DNA of 64,000 nucleotides from Viola odorata (taxonomy: Eukaryota > Streptophyta > Magnoliopsida > Malpighiales > Violaceae), in NCBI GenBank assembly GCA_963691705.1, contig OY829541.1, positions 49,558,377 through 49,622,376 of the forward strand. Reading direction: 5' to 3'. Under the pieces are notes generated by a model. The model was not told where the DNA came from. It saw nothing but the letters and a program-made list of their open reading frames with translations, and searched no databases. The translations under genes and the position numbers were made by a program. The number at the start of each line of letters is the position of its first letter. Within the stretch, counting starts at the first letter, position 1. Below are positions 1 to 8,782 of the stretch, piece by piece.

Positions 1-150
1 AAGAAGGAGATTTTTCTTCCTCTCCAGCGCTAACTCTGCCTCCAGAACCTCCACCTTTGCTTTCCCGACAGACCTCTCTCTGTTTAATTCCTTTTGTGAC
101 TCATCGCAAAGACGCGTTAGCAACCCCATTTGCCCCACCGCTTTCTCAAG

Positions 151-942
151 CTACACTTGCTTAACGCACAGCGCGTTGGAAAAATTACGTGACTCACGAT
201 CATGAATCTCGAACAGATAGTTCAGGTGACGGAAGAAATCCAGAGAATCATTCATCATATGGCGGAGACGAGCCGGTGGAGGAAGCTGAAGAAACTTTTC
301 CTTCTCCTTCTGGGAGCCCAGCATCTCTCCTATCAAAGGCGCAGTAAACTCATCTCGGGAAAAAGGTTGGGGAACCCCGACAGCACGAAGACCATCAAAG
401 CAGAATCCCTTCAAGCCCATACGGTAGGAGGGGGTCTCTGTAGGGCTGCCATAAGAAAGATTGATTGACGGAGCGGGAGAGGAATTCCCGGAAAAAACAT
501 CCATGATAGGAGAAAAGAACAGTTGTGGAAGGGCTTTAGGCGGGAGCCCAGCAGTCGAATCCGTAGTAGAAGGCGTAGCGACTACGTCAGGAATGCAATG
601 AGAAATTGGAGAATCGGGAGCGTCAACTGTAAGAAGAGGACACGCTGTCGATGGAACCTCCGCCTCGGGAGAACACGTAGCAGCCGGCGCCTCAGTAACT
701 CCCACCGGTTGGGAGACACTCGTCCCAGTCGAAACGGCAGAGATAGGAACAGTCGCTGCATCCACAGAAGAAGTCCCGGTGGCCTGCTCACCCGTGGCAA
801 ATCGAAGTTTTTTTCGACATAAGGAAGAGGCATGGCAAAGGTCCGACTCGACATCCACATCCTCATCATCACTAGCAATCACCGTCGTTGCGGCTGGGCT
901 GGAGTCCGTCCTCTTGCGACGCTCCGGTAGCCAATTTTCCAT
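151..942 (-). CDS. Retroelement-associated ORF, 263 codons, unknown function
   Basis: Open frame from an ATG at 942, lying downstream of the gypsy-type-domain ORF on the same strand. The N-terminal ~130 residues are Ser/Thr/Pro/Ala-rich with an acidic patch (residues ~24-34). The C-terminal ~100 residues are more ordered and end in a segment rich in aromatic and charged residues (FFRHLNYLFEIHD near 240). I recognise no catalytic domain. The position, after the ORF at 1189-1893 and on the same strand as a tRNA-Met-type primer site at 3831-3842, suggests it belongs to the same LTR retroelement rather than to the host. It could be a gag-like or accessory protein. The frame does not join cleanly to the upstream exon by the splice sites I can see. 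Confidence 0.45.
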   Translation of the reverse strand: MENWLPERRKRTDSSPAATTVIASDDEDVDVESDLCHASSLCRKKLRFATGEQATGTSSVDAATVPISAVSTGTSVSQPVGVTEAPAATCSPEAEVPSTACPLLTVDAPDSPISHCIPDVVATPSTTDSTAGLPPKALPQLFFSPIMDVFSGNSSPAPSINLSYGSPTETPSYRMGLKGFCFDGLRAVGVPQPFSRDEFTAPLIGEMLGSQKEKEKFLQLPPPARLRHMMNDSLDFFRHLNYLFEIHDRESRNFSNALCVKQV

Positions 943-1188
943 AAAGTGAGAAACTCAGGCAGAGCTAACGGGCCTTCGCCCTCCCCGGGCAACCGTCTTG
1001 GTTCTCCTCCTCGGGGGACGAACATTACCCTGAGTAGAGCCATCGGCAGGGGGGAAGCTGGTAAAGTTTGAAGTGGCGTAACATTCAAAGGAGCGCCAGC
1101 GTCACCTGGGAATTAACCGTTAGCATCCTATAACAAAAGAAACGCGCAAAGACAAAGGCAAAGAAAATACGAAAAGAGGCAGACTCAC

Positions 1189-1893
1189 CCATAGCACACT
1201 CCTCCAGAGGTTTGAACAAGGCAAAGCTACGGATGCGGTAGTGAGTACTTCGTCTAACAGAGCGTTAGCTTGCTCCAGCTCAGCCCTGGTCAATATCGAG
1301 GGATTCGACCAGATGGGGCCTATCAGCTCCTGGTTGAAATTAATACGCCACAAACGGGACGGTAGCTCCAGAACAAAGAAACTGCTTTTCCAATCAGCTA
1401 CACCCTTCTTAAAGCCGTGAAAACGCTGCCAGAACAACTGCACGAGCGCGTCATTCCACCGAGGAGTAATTTCGATTAAACAATTATGGCAATTCATACT
1501 AAAGAATTTGCGAAATAAATTGAGAGATGGGGTAGAAATGTTCTTCAACTCGCAAGCGCGAAGAAAAGCATAAACCGCACACCAGGAAGAGGGAGTTATC
1601 TGGGCAGGATTAAGGTTATACTCCCGCAGCAGCGTTAGTATCGATTCATGAACAGGAAAGCGGAAACCGTAAAGGAACATCTTAAAGTAAAAAAGCCTAC
1701 TGTAACCCCACGCCGGATTATGGAGCCGCATATCACTTCCAGGGATAGAGGGCTCATACCCGGGAGGAAAGGTAATACCGTGTTCCTCCAGTTCGGCTTT
1801 CAGAACCACATCGCATGTAAAAATACTAGGTGATTGCGCGACCTCTGGATCCATGGGTTTCCAGATAACCTGGCGAGGTCTATTTCTAGCCAT
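1189..1893 (-). CDS. 'Putative gypsy type transposon' domain ORF of an LTR retroelement
   Basis: The ATG at 1893 opens about 235 codons. They end at a good splice donor (GTGAGT, 1183-1188) just before the frame runs into non-coding sequence. Residues ~70-130 carry the pattern of the plant domain annotated as 'transposase (putative) gypsy type' (PF04195): FPVHESILTLLREYNL, then PSSW..VYAFLRACEL, then SLNLFRKFFSM, and later WKSSFFVLELP. Proteins of this type occur in plant Ty3/gypsy-derived elements as an extra ORF and are not a DDE transposase. The nearest 3' splice site (AG at 1106-1107) leads to a stop after a few codons, so the 3' exon is uncertain or broken. Family assignment is by recognised pattern only. 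Confidence 0.6.
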
Positions 1894-2386
1894 AACAAAC
1901 CAGCAAAAAGGAAATCTGAGAAGGATTGAATTGGTACCTTGAAAGGGGAGAGTTACAGAGGAATCGGCGGACGACGGCGGACGGCCGGTAAGATATTCGG
2001 GGAAGAAGACGAAGGAAGATAAGAGAAAAAATTCGAAGCAAGGGCAAAAGTTCTGAAAAAAGAAAAATGGCCCCTCTTAAAGGATTAAAATGCCACCGCA
2101 TTAATTAAGCCACCAATCGCGCGGAGACGCGTGTAAAAAGAGGTTGGCCACGTGGAAGCACATTAAAGAAATTAGAAAAAGAGAAGTTATTCAGCGTGAT
2201 TCCCCAAAAGGGCGACAGAGTTGACCCAGTCAAGATAACTGCGAAGCGACTGCCTCGGCCAAGCCAACCGCTTACGCTAGCTATCACCAAGGACCAGTAG
2301 GCTAACGGAAAATAACGACAAAAGAAAAAGGCAGAAAACATCATCTTATTCATAAAATACCAATAGGCATATACAACACAGAGGCG

Positions 2387-2842
2387 TTAATCCTCATCAG
2401 CCCAATCCATGTCATAACAGTACTCATAGTCCTCCGGGGACGACGGCAATCCACTGTTGTAGGAAAAGAAATATTCGACAGGTTTGGGCACAAGCTCCAT
2501 CGCATGGGCTACCGCCTTGTCATAACGGGCACGGGAACTCTCCCCAACGGTAGAAGCCGCTGGCTTCAAATCAGTGCCATGAGAAAGAGCCTTATTCTCG
2601 AAAGATGGAGAAGGAGGGGCAGACGGTGACGCTTCATCACTTTTTGGTAGCGTCACGTAGTGGGGCACAAAGCCGGTAAAGAAGGACTCAAAGGTCTGCT
2701 TCTTCACTTTCACTGGTTTCTTGCGACCCTGGCGTCTAGCAGGACATTTAGTACGTCTCCACGGAGGAGTCGAAGGAGGATTATCCGAATCCGGCGAAGT
2801 CGGAGGTGTTGGCAAGGAATCACGCCCGCAAAAATCTGTCAT
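2387..2842 (-). CDS. Retroelement accessory ORF, Pro/Ser-rich N-terminus, acidic C-terminus
   Basis: A 151-codon frame begins at an ATG at 2842. Residues 8-30 are rich in Pro, Ser, Thr and Asp. Next comes a basic cluster (residues ~30-50, many Arg/Lys), then a mixed segment, and a strongly acidic tail (YEYCYDMDWADED). It lies between two other minus-strand ORFs of the same retroelement. No known domain is recognised. A bipartite basic and acidic low-complexity protein is compatible with a nucleic-acid-binding accessory protein, but that is inference. Codons look maintained (no internal stop) although the neighbouring DNA is AT-rich. Confidence 0.4.
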   Translation of the reverse strand: MTDFCGRDSLPTPPTSPDSDNPPSTPPWRRTKCPARRQGRKKPVKVKKQTFESFFTGFVPHYVTLPKSDEASPSAPPSPSFENKALSHGTDLKPAASTVGESSRARYDKAVAHAMELVPKPVEYFFSYNSGLPSSPEDYEYCYDMDWADED

Positions 2843-3334
2843 TCTGACCTACACAAAGCAAAGAGAAGGAAAAGATGAAGATGAACAGGGAAAGGGAAAG
2901 CATTTCCCTTAAATAACCAAGGAAGCGCTCCGATCCTCGCACAGATCCTGAAAAATCAATTAAGATGTCTGGGAAAAATAACCGCAATGGCAGAAGCTGA
3001 TCCGGCACCAATATACCTGCTCGTTAAATGCGCCAACCAAAAGGCACCAAATAACTACCCAATCACTCACCCCTGGAACGGCGGCTTTGGAAACAGTTGA
3101 GTCAAAGCATTCATTGCTCATTCATGGAACGCAACCACTAAAAGGGTATGTATGGAAGAAGGCTCATTTTCAGTTGGGCTTGCCACCAACACATTCAGCC
3201 AATGCAGTGAGAAATAAACGAAAAGACTGGAAAAAGCAAAAACAACCATTTATTTATGGCCTGAGCGGCCTCAGCGTGCAGATATATACATAAAAGCATA
3301 AGAGAAAGGCAACAAGAGGAAACAAAGGCAGCGG

Positions 3335-3718
3335 TCAGGCATTGGATCCAGCATCATCCTCCCCTGGTACGACCGGGATATCCCTCAACGCGTCAGCAAC
3401 GAAGGTCAGCTCAGCGGAGCAGGCCCTTATCCCCTTCAAGCAGCAGGCTAGCAAGTCCTTCCGCTGCTGCAGCATCGAGGCAACCACGTCAAGGTGGGCA
3501 GTAGTAGTGGCCAGCTTCGCCAAGCTCTCCAAAGGACTGAAGTCCTCCAAAGATATCCCCAGCTGTTTGGACAAAATAGGGGTCAGTACCCCCTGCAACT
3601 CCAGGACATCCTCCGAGGTCTTGGTGATCATCCTCTCCAGAAAGCCGATGTCACCTTCAGTAAGGTTCTTCAAGGTCAAAGTTTTGGAGACCAGGAAATT
3701 TCGGGTCAGTTCATCCAT
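3335..3718 (-). CDS. Small helical retroelement ORF just after the primer-binding site
   Basis: I place the start at the ATG at 3718 (MDELTRNFLV), because the longer frame upstream uses no ATG. The 127-residue product is almost entirely predicted helix: heptad-like spacing of Leu/Ile through residues 10-110 and few Gly/Pro, which suggests a coiled coil. It begins about 110 bases downstream (minus strand) of the tRNA-Met-like primer-binding site, where the first ORF of an LTR retroelement is expected. No zinc knuckle or protease motif is present. It may be a structural accessory protein. The function is unknown. Confidence 0.4.
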   Translation of the reverse strand: MDELTRNFLVSKTLTLKNLTEGDIGFLERMITKTSEDVLELQGVLTPILSKQLGISLEDFSPLESLAKLATTTAHLDVVASMLQQRKDLLACCLKGIRACSAELTFVADALRDIPVVPGEDDAGSNA

Positions 3719-3830
3719 GGCGAAATATGAAAAAGAAAGGGACGTACAAGTGCGAGGAAACTTGCGCAGAAGAAACTTCAATTTATAAGCCCTGACAGAA
3801 ATGATCTAAACCACCTTCTGACAAGGAAAC

Positions 3831-3842
3831 GCTCTGATACCA
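3831..3842 (-). promoter_or_regulatory. Primer-binding site, initiator tRNA-Met type
   Basis: The minus strand reads TGGTATCAGAGC, the standard complement of the 3' end of plant initiator tRNA-Met used to prime LTR retroelement reverse transcription. It fixes the orientation of the inner element (minus strand) and implies that its 5' LTR lies immediately above it in coordinates, at about 3845-4443. The usual CA end of the LTR is not seen directly before the site (it reads ..CTATG), so the exact LTR edge is uncertain. Confidence 0.7.
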
Positions 3843-3844
3843 CA

Positions 3845-4443
3845 TAGAGAAGGGGCGTTAGCCCTTGGTAAACACTCGAGCTCATTTTCAGTTGGGCTTA
3901 TGATAACAATCCACCTAAGGAAAAGGGTATTTCCATCTATTGCCCTGAACTGAAAGAAGAGATCACTGTTCCCACCTCCGCGGTAGGGAGAGGGACACCG
4001 CCTCCCCCAGAGGCTGACGCCAAGAGGGCAAAACAGCGCTCAGGAGTATCCCCAAAATGAACCTTCCAGATGGCTCGAGGAGCTGTCTCATTCTGAGGAA
4101 TACCACGCGTCAGGGGGACCACTCAGTCGCTACCCTATCGTGGTAGCATTTATCCCATGGCTATCGCCACGTTAACATATCATCCGAGGGGCGAACCACG
4201 ATCCCTAACATTAGGGATAGCTCTCTAGCTATCCCCAAACGCGGAAATGCTCCATTCTTCTATATATATACCTCCCCCTCAAAGGAGGCAGGTAAGCGTA
4301 ATCTGACTGGCCCAAGTTCTGCCAAATTCAGTACACACACTGACTTAAGCATCGGAGTGTTTCCGCCGGAGACCCCCTCCGGCGTATTGCAGGTACCGCG
4401 GACCGTCGTGAGCACTGATCTGAGAGGAGCCGTTCCGCCATAC
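3845..4443 (-). repeat. Candidate 5' LTR of the inner retroelement
   Basis: The segment lies between the primer-binding site and the interrupted ORF at 4470-4886. It has a TATA-like run on the minus strand at 4259-4270, which would start transcription toward the ORFs below 3.8 kb. It is GC-richer than its surroundings and contains short mirrored segments around 4130-4230 (CTATCG..., TAGCTATCCCC). I placed the outer edge at TGTATGGCGG (minus strand, 4443) because LTRs start with TG. The opposite LTR is outside the window, so neither edge is proven. Confidence 0.4.
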
Positions 4444-4469
4444 ATCCTTCGGCAGAAGACAAAATCTTA

Positions 4470-4886
4470 TCAGCTGCCTTGCTCATATTTCTTCCTTATC
4501 TCCTTCATTTGCTCCTCCGAAATGGCCAACCCCGGAGGGGAGACAAATGGCTTTCGGGTATCCTCCTTCTTTGAAGTATTTTTCAGCAACCCAACTCTTC
4601 CTCCTACACTTTGATGGCCCTCCGATTCAGTTTCAACGTGGACATGTTCAGTGAGAGGCGTTTGGTGCACCTTAGGCGGAAGGTTCTTTGGAGGTGTTGC
4701 ATGAGGAGGAACATTGGAAGGCTTCTCATCCTCTCTACCACGAGACTTTATCGTTTCCTCCAACAAAGAAAGACGATCCTCCGTTCTAACCATGGTATCC
4801 TTCAATTCTCCCAAGGCTGTCAAGACTTGGTCAAGGGCTTCGGCACTTCGACTACCACTAGAACTAGGTCTACTTCTCCCGGACAT
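4470..4886 (-). pseudogene. N-terminal gag-like ORF of the outer retroelement, interrupted
   Basis: ATG at 4886 (MSGRSRPSSSGS). About 138 codons follow: a Ser-rich start, a coiled-coil-like stretch (residues ~15-50, LDQVLTALGELKDTMVRTED), then a Pro/His linker and a basic helix (EEQMKEIRKKYEQ). The frame stops at 4470, directly beside the candidate LTR of the inner element. This layout (Ser-rich start, coiled coil, then linker) is common at the N-terminus of plant Ty3/gypsy gag polyproteins. I infer that the rest of gag was cut off by insertion of the inner element. About 1.2 kb separates it from its primer-binding-like site at 6098-6109. Confidence 0.45.
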
Positions 4887-4898
4887 CTTAGAATTCAA

Positions 4899-6097
4899 CT
4901 TCTCTCTTTCTTTTTTTCTTTTTTTCTTTTTTTTTTATACCTACAAAAATGGAAACAACGAGATATATATACGTTAGTAAATAAACTCTCCCTCACGTGT
5001 TTAAACTCTCGTGTTTAGGTGTTTATCTCTCGAAAAAGTCGTGCTCACAAACACTCAACTTCGTGTTTTTCCTTGTACCTGCACACTTAAACAAGAGTTA
5101 GTAAAATAATTCACTCCCTCACGTGTTTAAACACTCGTGTTTGATCACTCGAAAAAATTGGCCTCACAATCACTCAATTATCTTTCACACACCAAGCTTG
5201 CTCTCCACACAATTCTTTGCTTCAAACAAACTTAGGATTCTCTTGCCATTGCTCAAGTGATGGAAACAAAAGGAAGGAGAACACAACAAGACTTAAGATA
5301 TTTACAAGGACTCAAGGATGAATGGAAGAAATTTTCGGAAATCCCAAGGAAATTCAATTTTCCATTTTTGGAGGGAAAATCTTGAATTGCCGTTGGAATG
5401 GGAGAAGGGTTGGAAAAATTATGATTTTAAGGAGTAAAAGACTCAAGGAAGTATTTAGAAATGTAGTGAAAAGGACTTGGAGGTTTAGGACTTAAGAAAC
5501 TTAGGTTTAAGACTCAAAAGGTTTAAAACTCAAATTTAGCATTTTAGGGTTTGGGACTTGAGTTTAGGACTTGTTTAGGACTTAAACAATTAGAAAAAGG
5601 CTGCTGGACACAATGGTAGAAAGGAAAGGACGTGCTAGGCTTTTTAGGAGGAGTGGGTGTATTTGGTTAGATTGGAACTTTGGTTAGGGCTAGTTGGTTG
5701 CTTTTTGGTCAAATTGTCAAAGAAAGGGTGAGGTGTCTTAGGGCATTTAATGCAAGGGATGGGTGATTTTACCCTTGATGATGGTGTTGGCCGGCCAAGT
5801 GGAGGGATTTTAATTAATTAATTGGTACAAACTTGGCTAACAAATATTGCAACAACTATTTTGGATCAAAAAGTGCTAATTGCCAAGAACACCAAGAACA
5901 AATGAAGAACACCACAATCACACCCAAATGATTTTCTCAAGATTTCAAAATTTTAATTTTTCCAAAGTGATCACAACCAACAATCAAAATCCCACTCGAA
6001 ATATTTTTCAAAAGTAACGGACGAAACTCAAGATATCAAGAAACAAAGGTTCTAACTCTTTTGACGAAAACTAGAAAAATTTGATAGGCGGCCAAAA
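4899..6097 (-). other. Untranslated leader of the outer retroelement with a short direct repeat
   Basis: AT-rich and without a supportable ORF. Two imperfect copies of a ~115-bp block (about 4985-5090 and 5112-5200) share CTCCCTCACGTGTTTAAAC, then CTCGTGTTT, CTCGAAAAA and CTCACAA-CACTCAA. Between 5440 and 5590 the motif GACTTAAG/GGTTTAGGACT recurs in degenerate form. The segment sits between a primer-binding-like site and the gag-like start codon, so it is best read as a 5' leader. Confidence 0.4.
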
Positions 6098-6109
6098 GCT
6101 CCGCTACCA
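6098..6109 (-). promoter_or_regulatory. Degenerate primer-binding site of the outer retroelement
   Basis: The minus strand reads TGGTAGCGGAGC, one transition and one transversion away from the tRNA-Met-type site TGGTATCAGAGC. It lies 2 bases inside the LTR edge at 6112, which is the expected spacing. Confidence 0.55.
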
Positions 6110-6111
6110 CT

Positions 6112-7164
6112 TGATGCGATCCTGCCTAGGGTTAGTAGGCCGGATTACAATGGAGCTTTAGAGGATCTAGCCGAACGAATTTATCTAGGGCAAACAATAC
6201 CACAAGAAAGGAAAGACACACGATTTGTAGGTTTAGCGGAGAATTGGATAATAAAAGAGTAGGAATTAAGGATAATTACCCGGAAACTAATGGAAAGATG
6301 TGAGAAAAAGAATTGAGCACACGAGGAACCATCAATCAATCCATGTAACTTGTCATCCACGATTTTAGAGAAATAAATAATTATTGAAACACAACTTTCA
6401 TCCAATAATTCACCCAAAAGAACCAACGATTTTTCCCGGAGAAAAATCGAGAGGAGTAATCTCTAACTCGACGATTTCTCTCAAGGAAATTCAAGTGGAA
6501 GAGCCCAAGGCTTAGTTGATACAAGAAAAGGAGTATTCTCAACTCTCAAATATCATACAAAGTCCAAGCTAAGGAGAAAAAATGAAACAAGAGAACTAAA
6601 TATAGTTAGTGTACAAATTGGGCTTGAAAAAGCCCAAAAAATGACATTTTCCCCTATGTCTGGCGGTATACCGCCTGGGAGGGTTGAGGGCTGGCGGTAT
6701 ACCGCTAGCCTCGGCTCTTGGCAGCCAAATAATTCATTTTCTGGCGGTATACCGCCCCAGTCAGGGCATTCCTGGCTGTATGCCGCTAGGCTCGCTCACA
6801 CTGCGCGCTAAAATGTCGACGAGCATAACTTTTGATCCACCCGTCCGATTGACCTGAAACTTGCACCAAACGAAAGATAACATCTTGAAGTTTCCGTCAA
6901 GCTTTTGTTCTCTCCAATCGGACACCATTTGCTTGTCCATCTGCTCATAATGATTGTCCCATTGGATGGAACATTTGTTGGCGAACCTTGGCTTGGTGAA
7001 TACACACATGGACAGCTTTTTCCTTGGCCTCGATGGGTTCTTCCTCACTCATTTTGCCTTCAAACCATAGGGATAACCTTCGTGCTTTGCTTCGGGTGAT
7101 CGGGCCTTGAGGTGCCAGGTCTCGAGTGTCAACATTAGCTTCGGAAGAGTCTGTGATCGCATCA
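6112..7164 (-). repeat. LTR (1053 bp) of the outer retroelement, 5' LTR on the minus strand
   Basis: The segment begins TGATGCGATC and ends GATCGCATCA, a perfect 10-base inverted terminal pair with TG..CA ends. A primer-binding-like site follows directly on the minus-strand side. Inside are palindromic GGCGGTATACCGCC motifs (6662-6756) and a stretch commonly seen in plant LTRs around 6825-6880. The partner LTR is not in the window, because the element is interrupted near 4.46 kb. The bases beyond 7164 are a minisatellite. Confidence 0.75.
6662..6785. repeat. Cluster of 14-bp palindromes GGCGGTATACCGCC
   Basis: Perfect palindromes lie at 6662-6675 and 6743-6756. A 13/14 copy lies at 6693-6706, and a decayed copy (GGCTGTATGCCGCT) at about 6773-6786. 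All lie in the LTR. Spacing is about 31, 50 and 30 bp. Confidence 0.75.
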
Positions 7165-7167
7165 ATT

Positions 7168-7430
7168 TATGCTCGGGTTTGACCGTTTAGGCTCGGGTTT
7201 TATCATTTAGGCTCGGGTTTGAACATTTAGGCTCGTTTTTTACCATTTTGGCTTATTTTTTACCAATTTGGCTCGTTTTTAACCGTTTTGGCTCGTTTTC
7301 CACCATGTTTGCTCATTTTCATCAGTTAGGCTCATTTTTCACCTTTTTTGCTTGTTTTTCACAATTTAGGCTTGTTTTTTCACCATTTTTTCTCATTTTT
7401 TACCGTTTTGACTCGTTTTCAACGTGGGAT
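7168..7430 (+). repeat. Minisatellite, ~20-bp unit, about 13 copies
   Basis: Consensus near GCTCGTTTTTNACCATTTTG. The first three units carry GCTCGGGTTT and later ones GCTCGTTTTT or GCTCATTTTC. The array starts right after the LTR end at 7164. The short frame across it is a by-product of the repeat and is not a gene. Confidence 0.75.
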
Positions 7431-8279
7431 TTGCATGATTCTCTCTATTTAAAAAAAACATAAGTATCAGTGTAATTTTTTTTTTATAAATTATTAGTGG
7501 GTCCATATTTGCTAATTTACATATTTTTTAAGCACATAACGTACTTCATAAAGAGGGAAAATATTAGATATACTTCACGTTGGATTCACATGATTCACCC
7601 CACTTAAAATATATTTCTAATATACTTCAGCTAAAATATAAATTTAAATTCCGCGTAATATGCAATAGTAATTAAACATTAAACTTTAACCGAAAAAATA
7701 GCTAAAGAATCAAGGACTAATTAATTAGATTGAAGTTAAATCAAGTAGAATTTAGTTTACATACCTCTTACAATGATTAAATTGTAGTATTGATTCCTCC
7801 ACTTTACTCTCTTAACCACAATTTATCATTCTCTCTACTATAATTTCAGTAATATTTTAAATATGGGATAAAATATATCCAAACGGGTAAAGTAGTTGGC
7901 CAATACTTTATTTATTAATATAATATTTATTTTAAAAAGTATTTCAAGTATTAGTTACATTTTTTATGTCTTAAATTTTCTTCATTCATATATGTTTCCA
8001 TTAATTAAATAAGAAAAAATAGTGAAACGCAAGCAAGAAAAAAAAAAAAAGACCTAATCAATTGGGATTTTACAGGAAAAAAAAACCTAATAAATCAAAA
8101 TTCTATGTTTACGGGGGAAAAATAAAAAGGCCGGGAAAATAAATTATATATTTATTTCAACATTAATGATTTAATATTAATTACAAGAATAGTTATGAAA
8201 ATTTTAAATTAATTCAAAATATTTTCAAATTATTTTGAATTATCCATGACTATAATTTTTTCATACTTTTAAGAAAAAA
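7431..8279. other. AT-rich intergenic stretch
   Basis: Poly-A/T tracts and no supportable ORF, repeat boundary or motif. I see nothing else in it. Confidence 0.5.
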
Positions 8280-8487
8280 ATCATGAGTGATCCCATGAAA
8301 AGTATAAAACCCATTTTTAAAAAATTAAAAAAATAAGAAAAGTAGATATAGAATTACTCATTTTGAGATAGAGATTACGTTGTTATAATTTTTAATTTAT
8401 TTTGTTCATTATATAAATTAAGAAAATTGAATTTGTTTAAAAAAGAAAAATAAAAAAGATGAGAGAGAGAGAGGAGAAGGGGAGGGA
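8280..8487 (-). mobile_element. Fragment of the TTA-flanked MITE family (inverted)
   Basis: Read on the minus strand this matches the interior of the element at 59546-60172: CCCCTCTCTCTC, a T-rich run, a TATAATgAAcAAAATAAATTAAAAA block, ATCTCAAAATGAGTAATTCTATATC and a final TTTTATAC. Neither terminal inverted repeat is present, so only the middle of the element survives. Confidence 0.55.
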
Positions 8488-8499
8488 TAGAGTTGGCTT

Positions 8500-8690
8500 T
8501 GGTTTAATTGGTACCCATTGGGTCTCCATTACCCAACCCAATAAAACCCACCTATTTTAATTTAAATGGGTATATTACCCATTTCTACCCATTTAAAAAT
8601 TGCACTAACCCATTTAATATTCATACCCACTTAAATTAGTTGGGTATGGGTACCTATTGGGTATGGGTAGATTTTTACCATCCCTAATAT
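8500..8690. mobile_element. hAT-like element terminus with GGGTA/TACCC subterminal repeats
   Basis: On the minus strand the segment starts TAGGGATGGTAAAAATCTACCC and then carries many TACCCA/TGGGTA hexamers in both orientations. Such subterminal repeats behind a TAGGGATGG end are typical of plant hAT elements. The opposite end and a target duplication were not found, so it is a fragment or a very decayed copy. Confidence 0.4.
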
Positions 8691-8782
8691 ATATATATAT
8701 TTGCGTAAAACTTTTTGACAATTTATCTTGAGGTAATATGAACATCAAAATAGGATTAAAATACCCCTTTGGTCAACAAGTT

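Noticed and set aside
202..822. Plus-strand frames opposite the ORF at 151-942
   Set aside because: They overlap a better minus-strand frame, are Arg-rich by base composition and match no family.
3342..3788. 148-codon plus-strand frame
   Set aside because: Exact shadow of the helical ORF on the minus strand, with no recognisable product.
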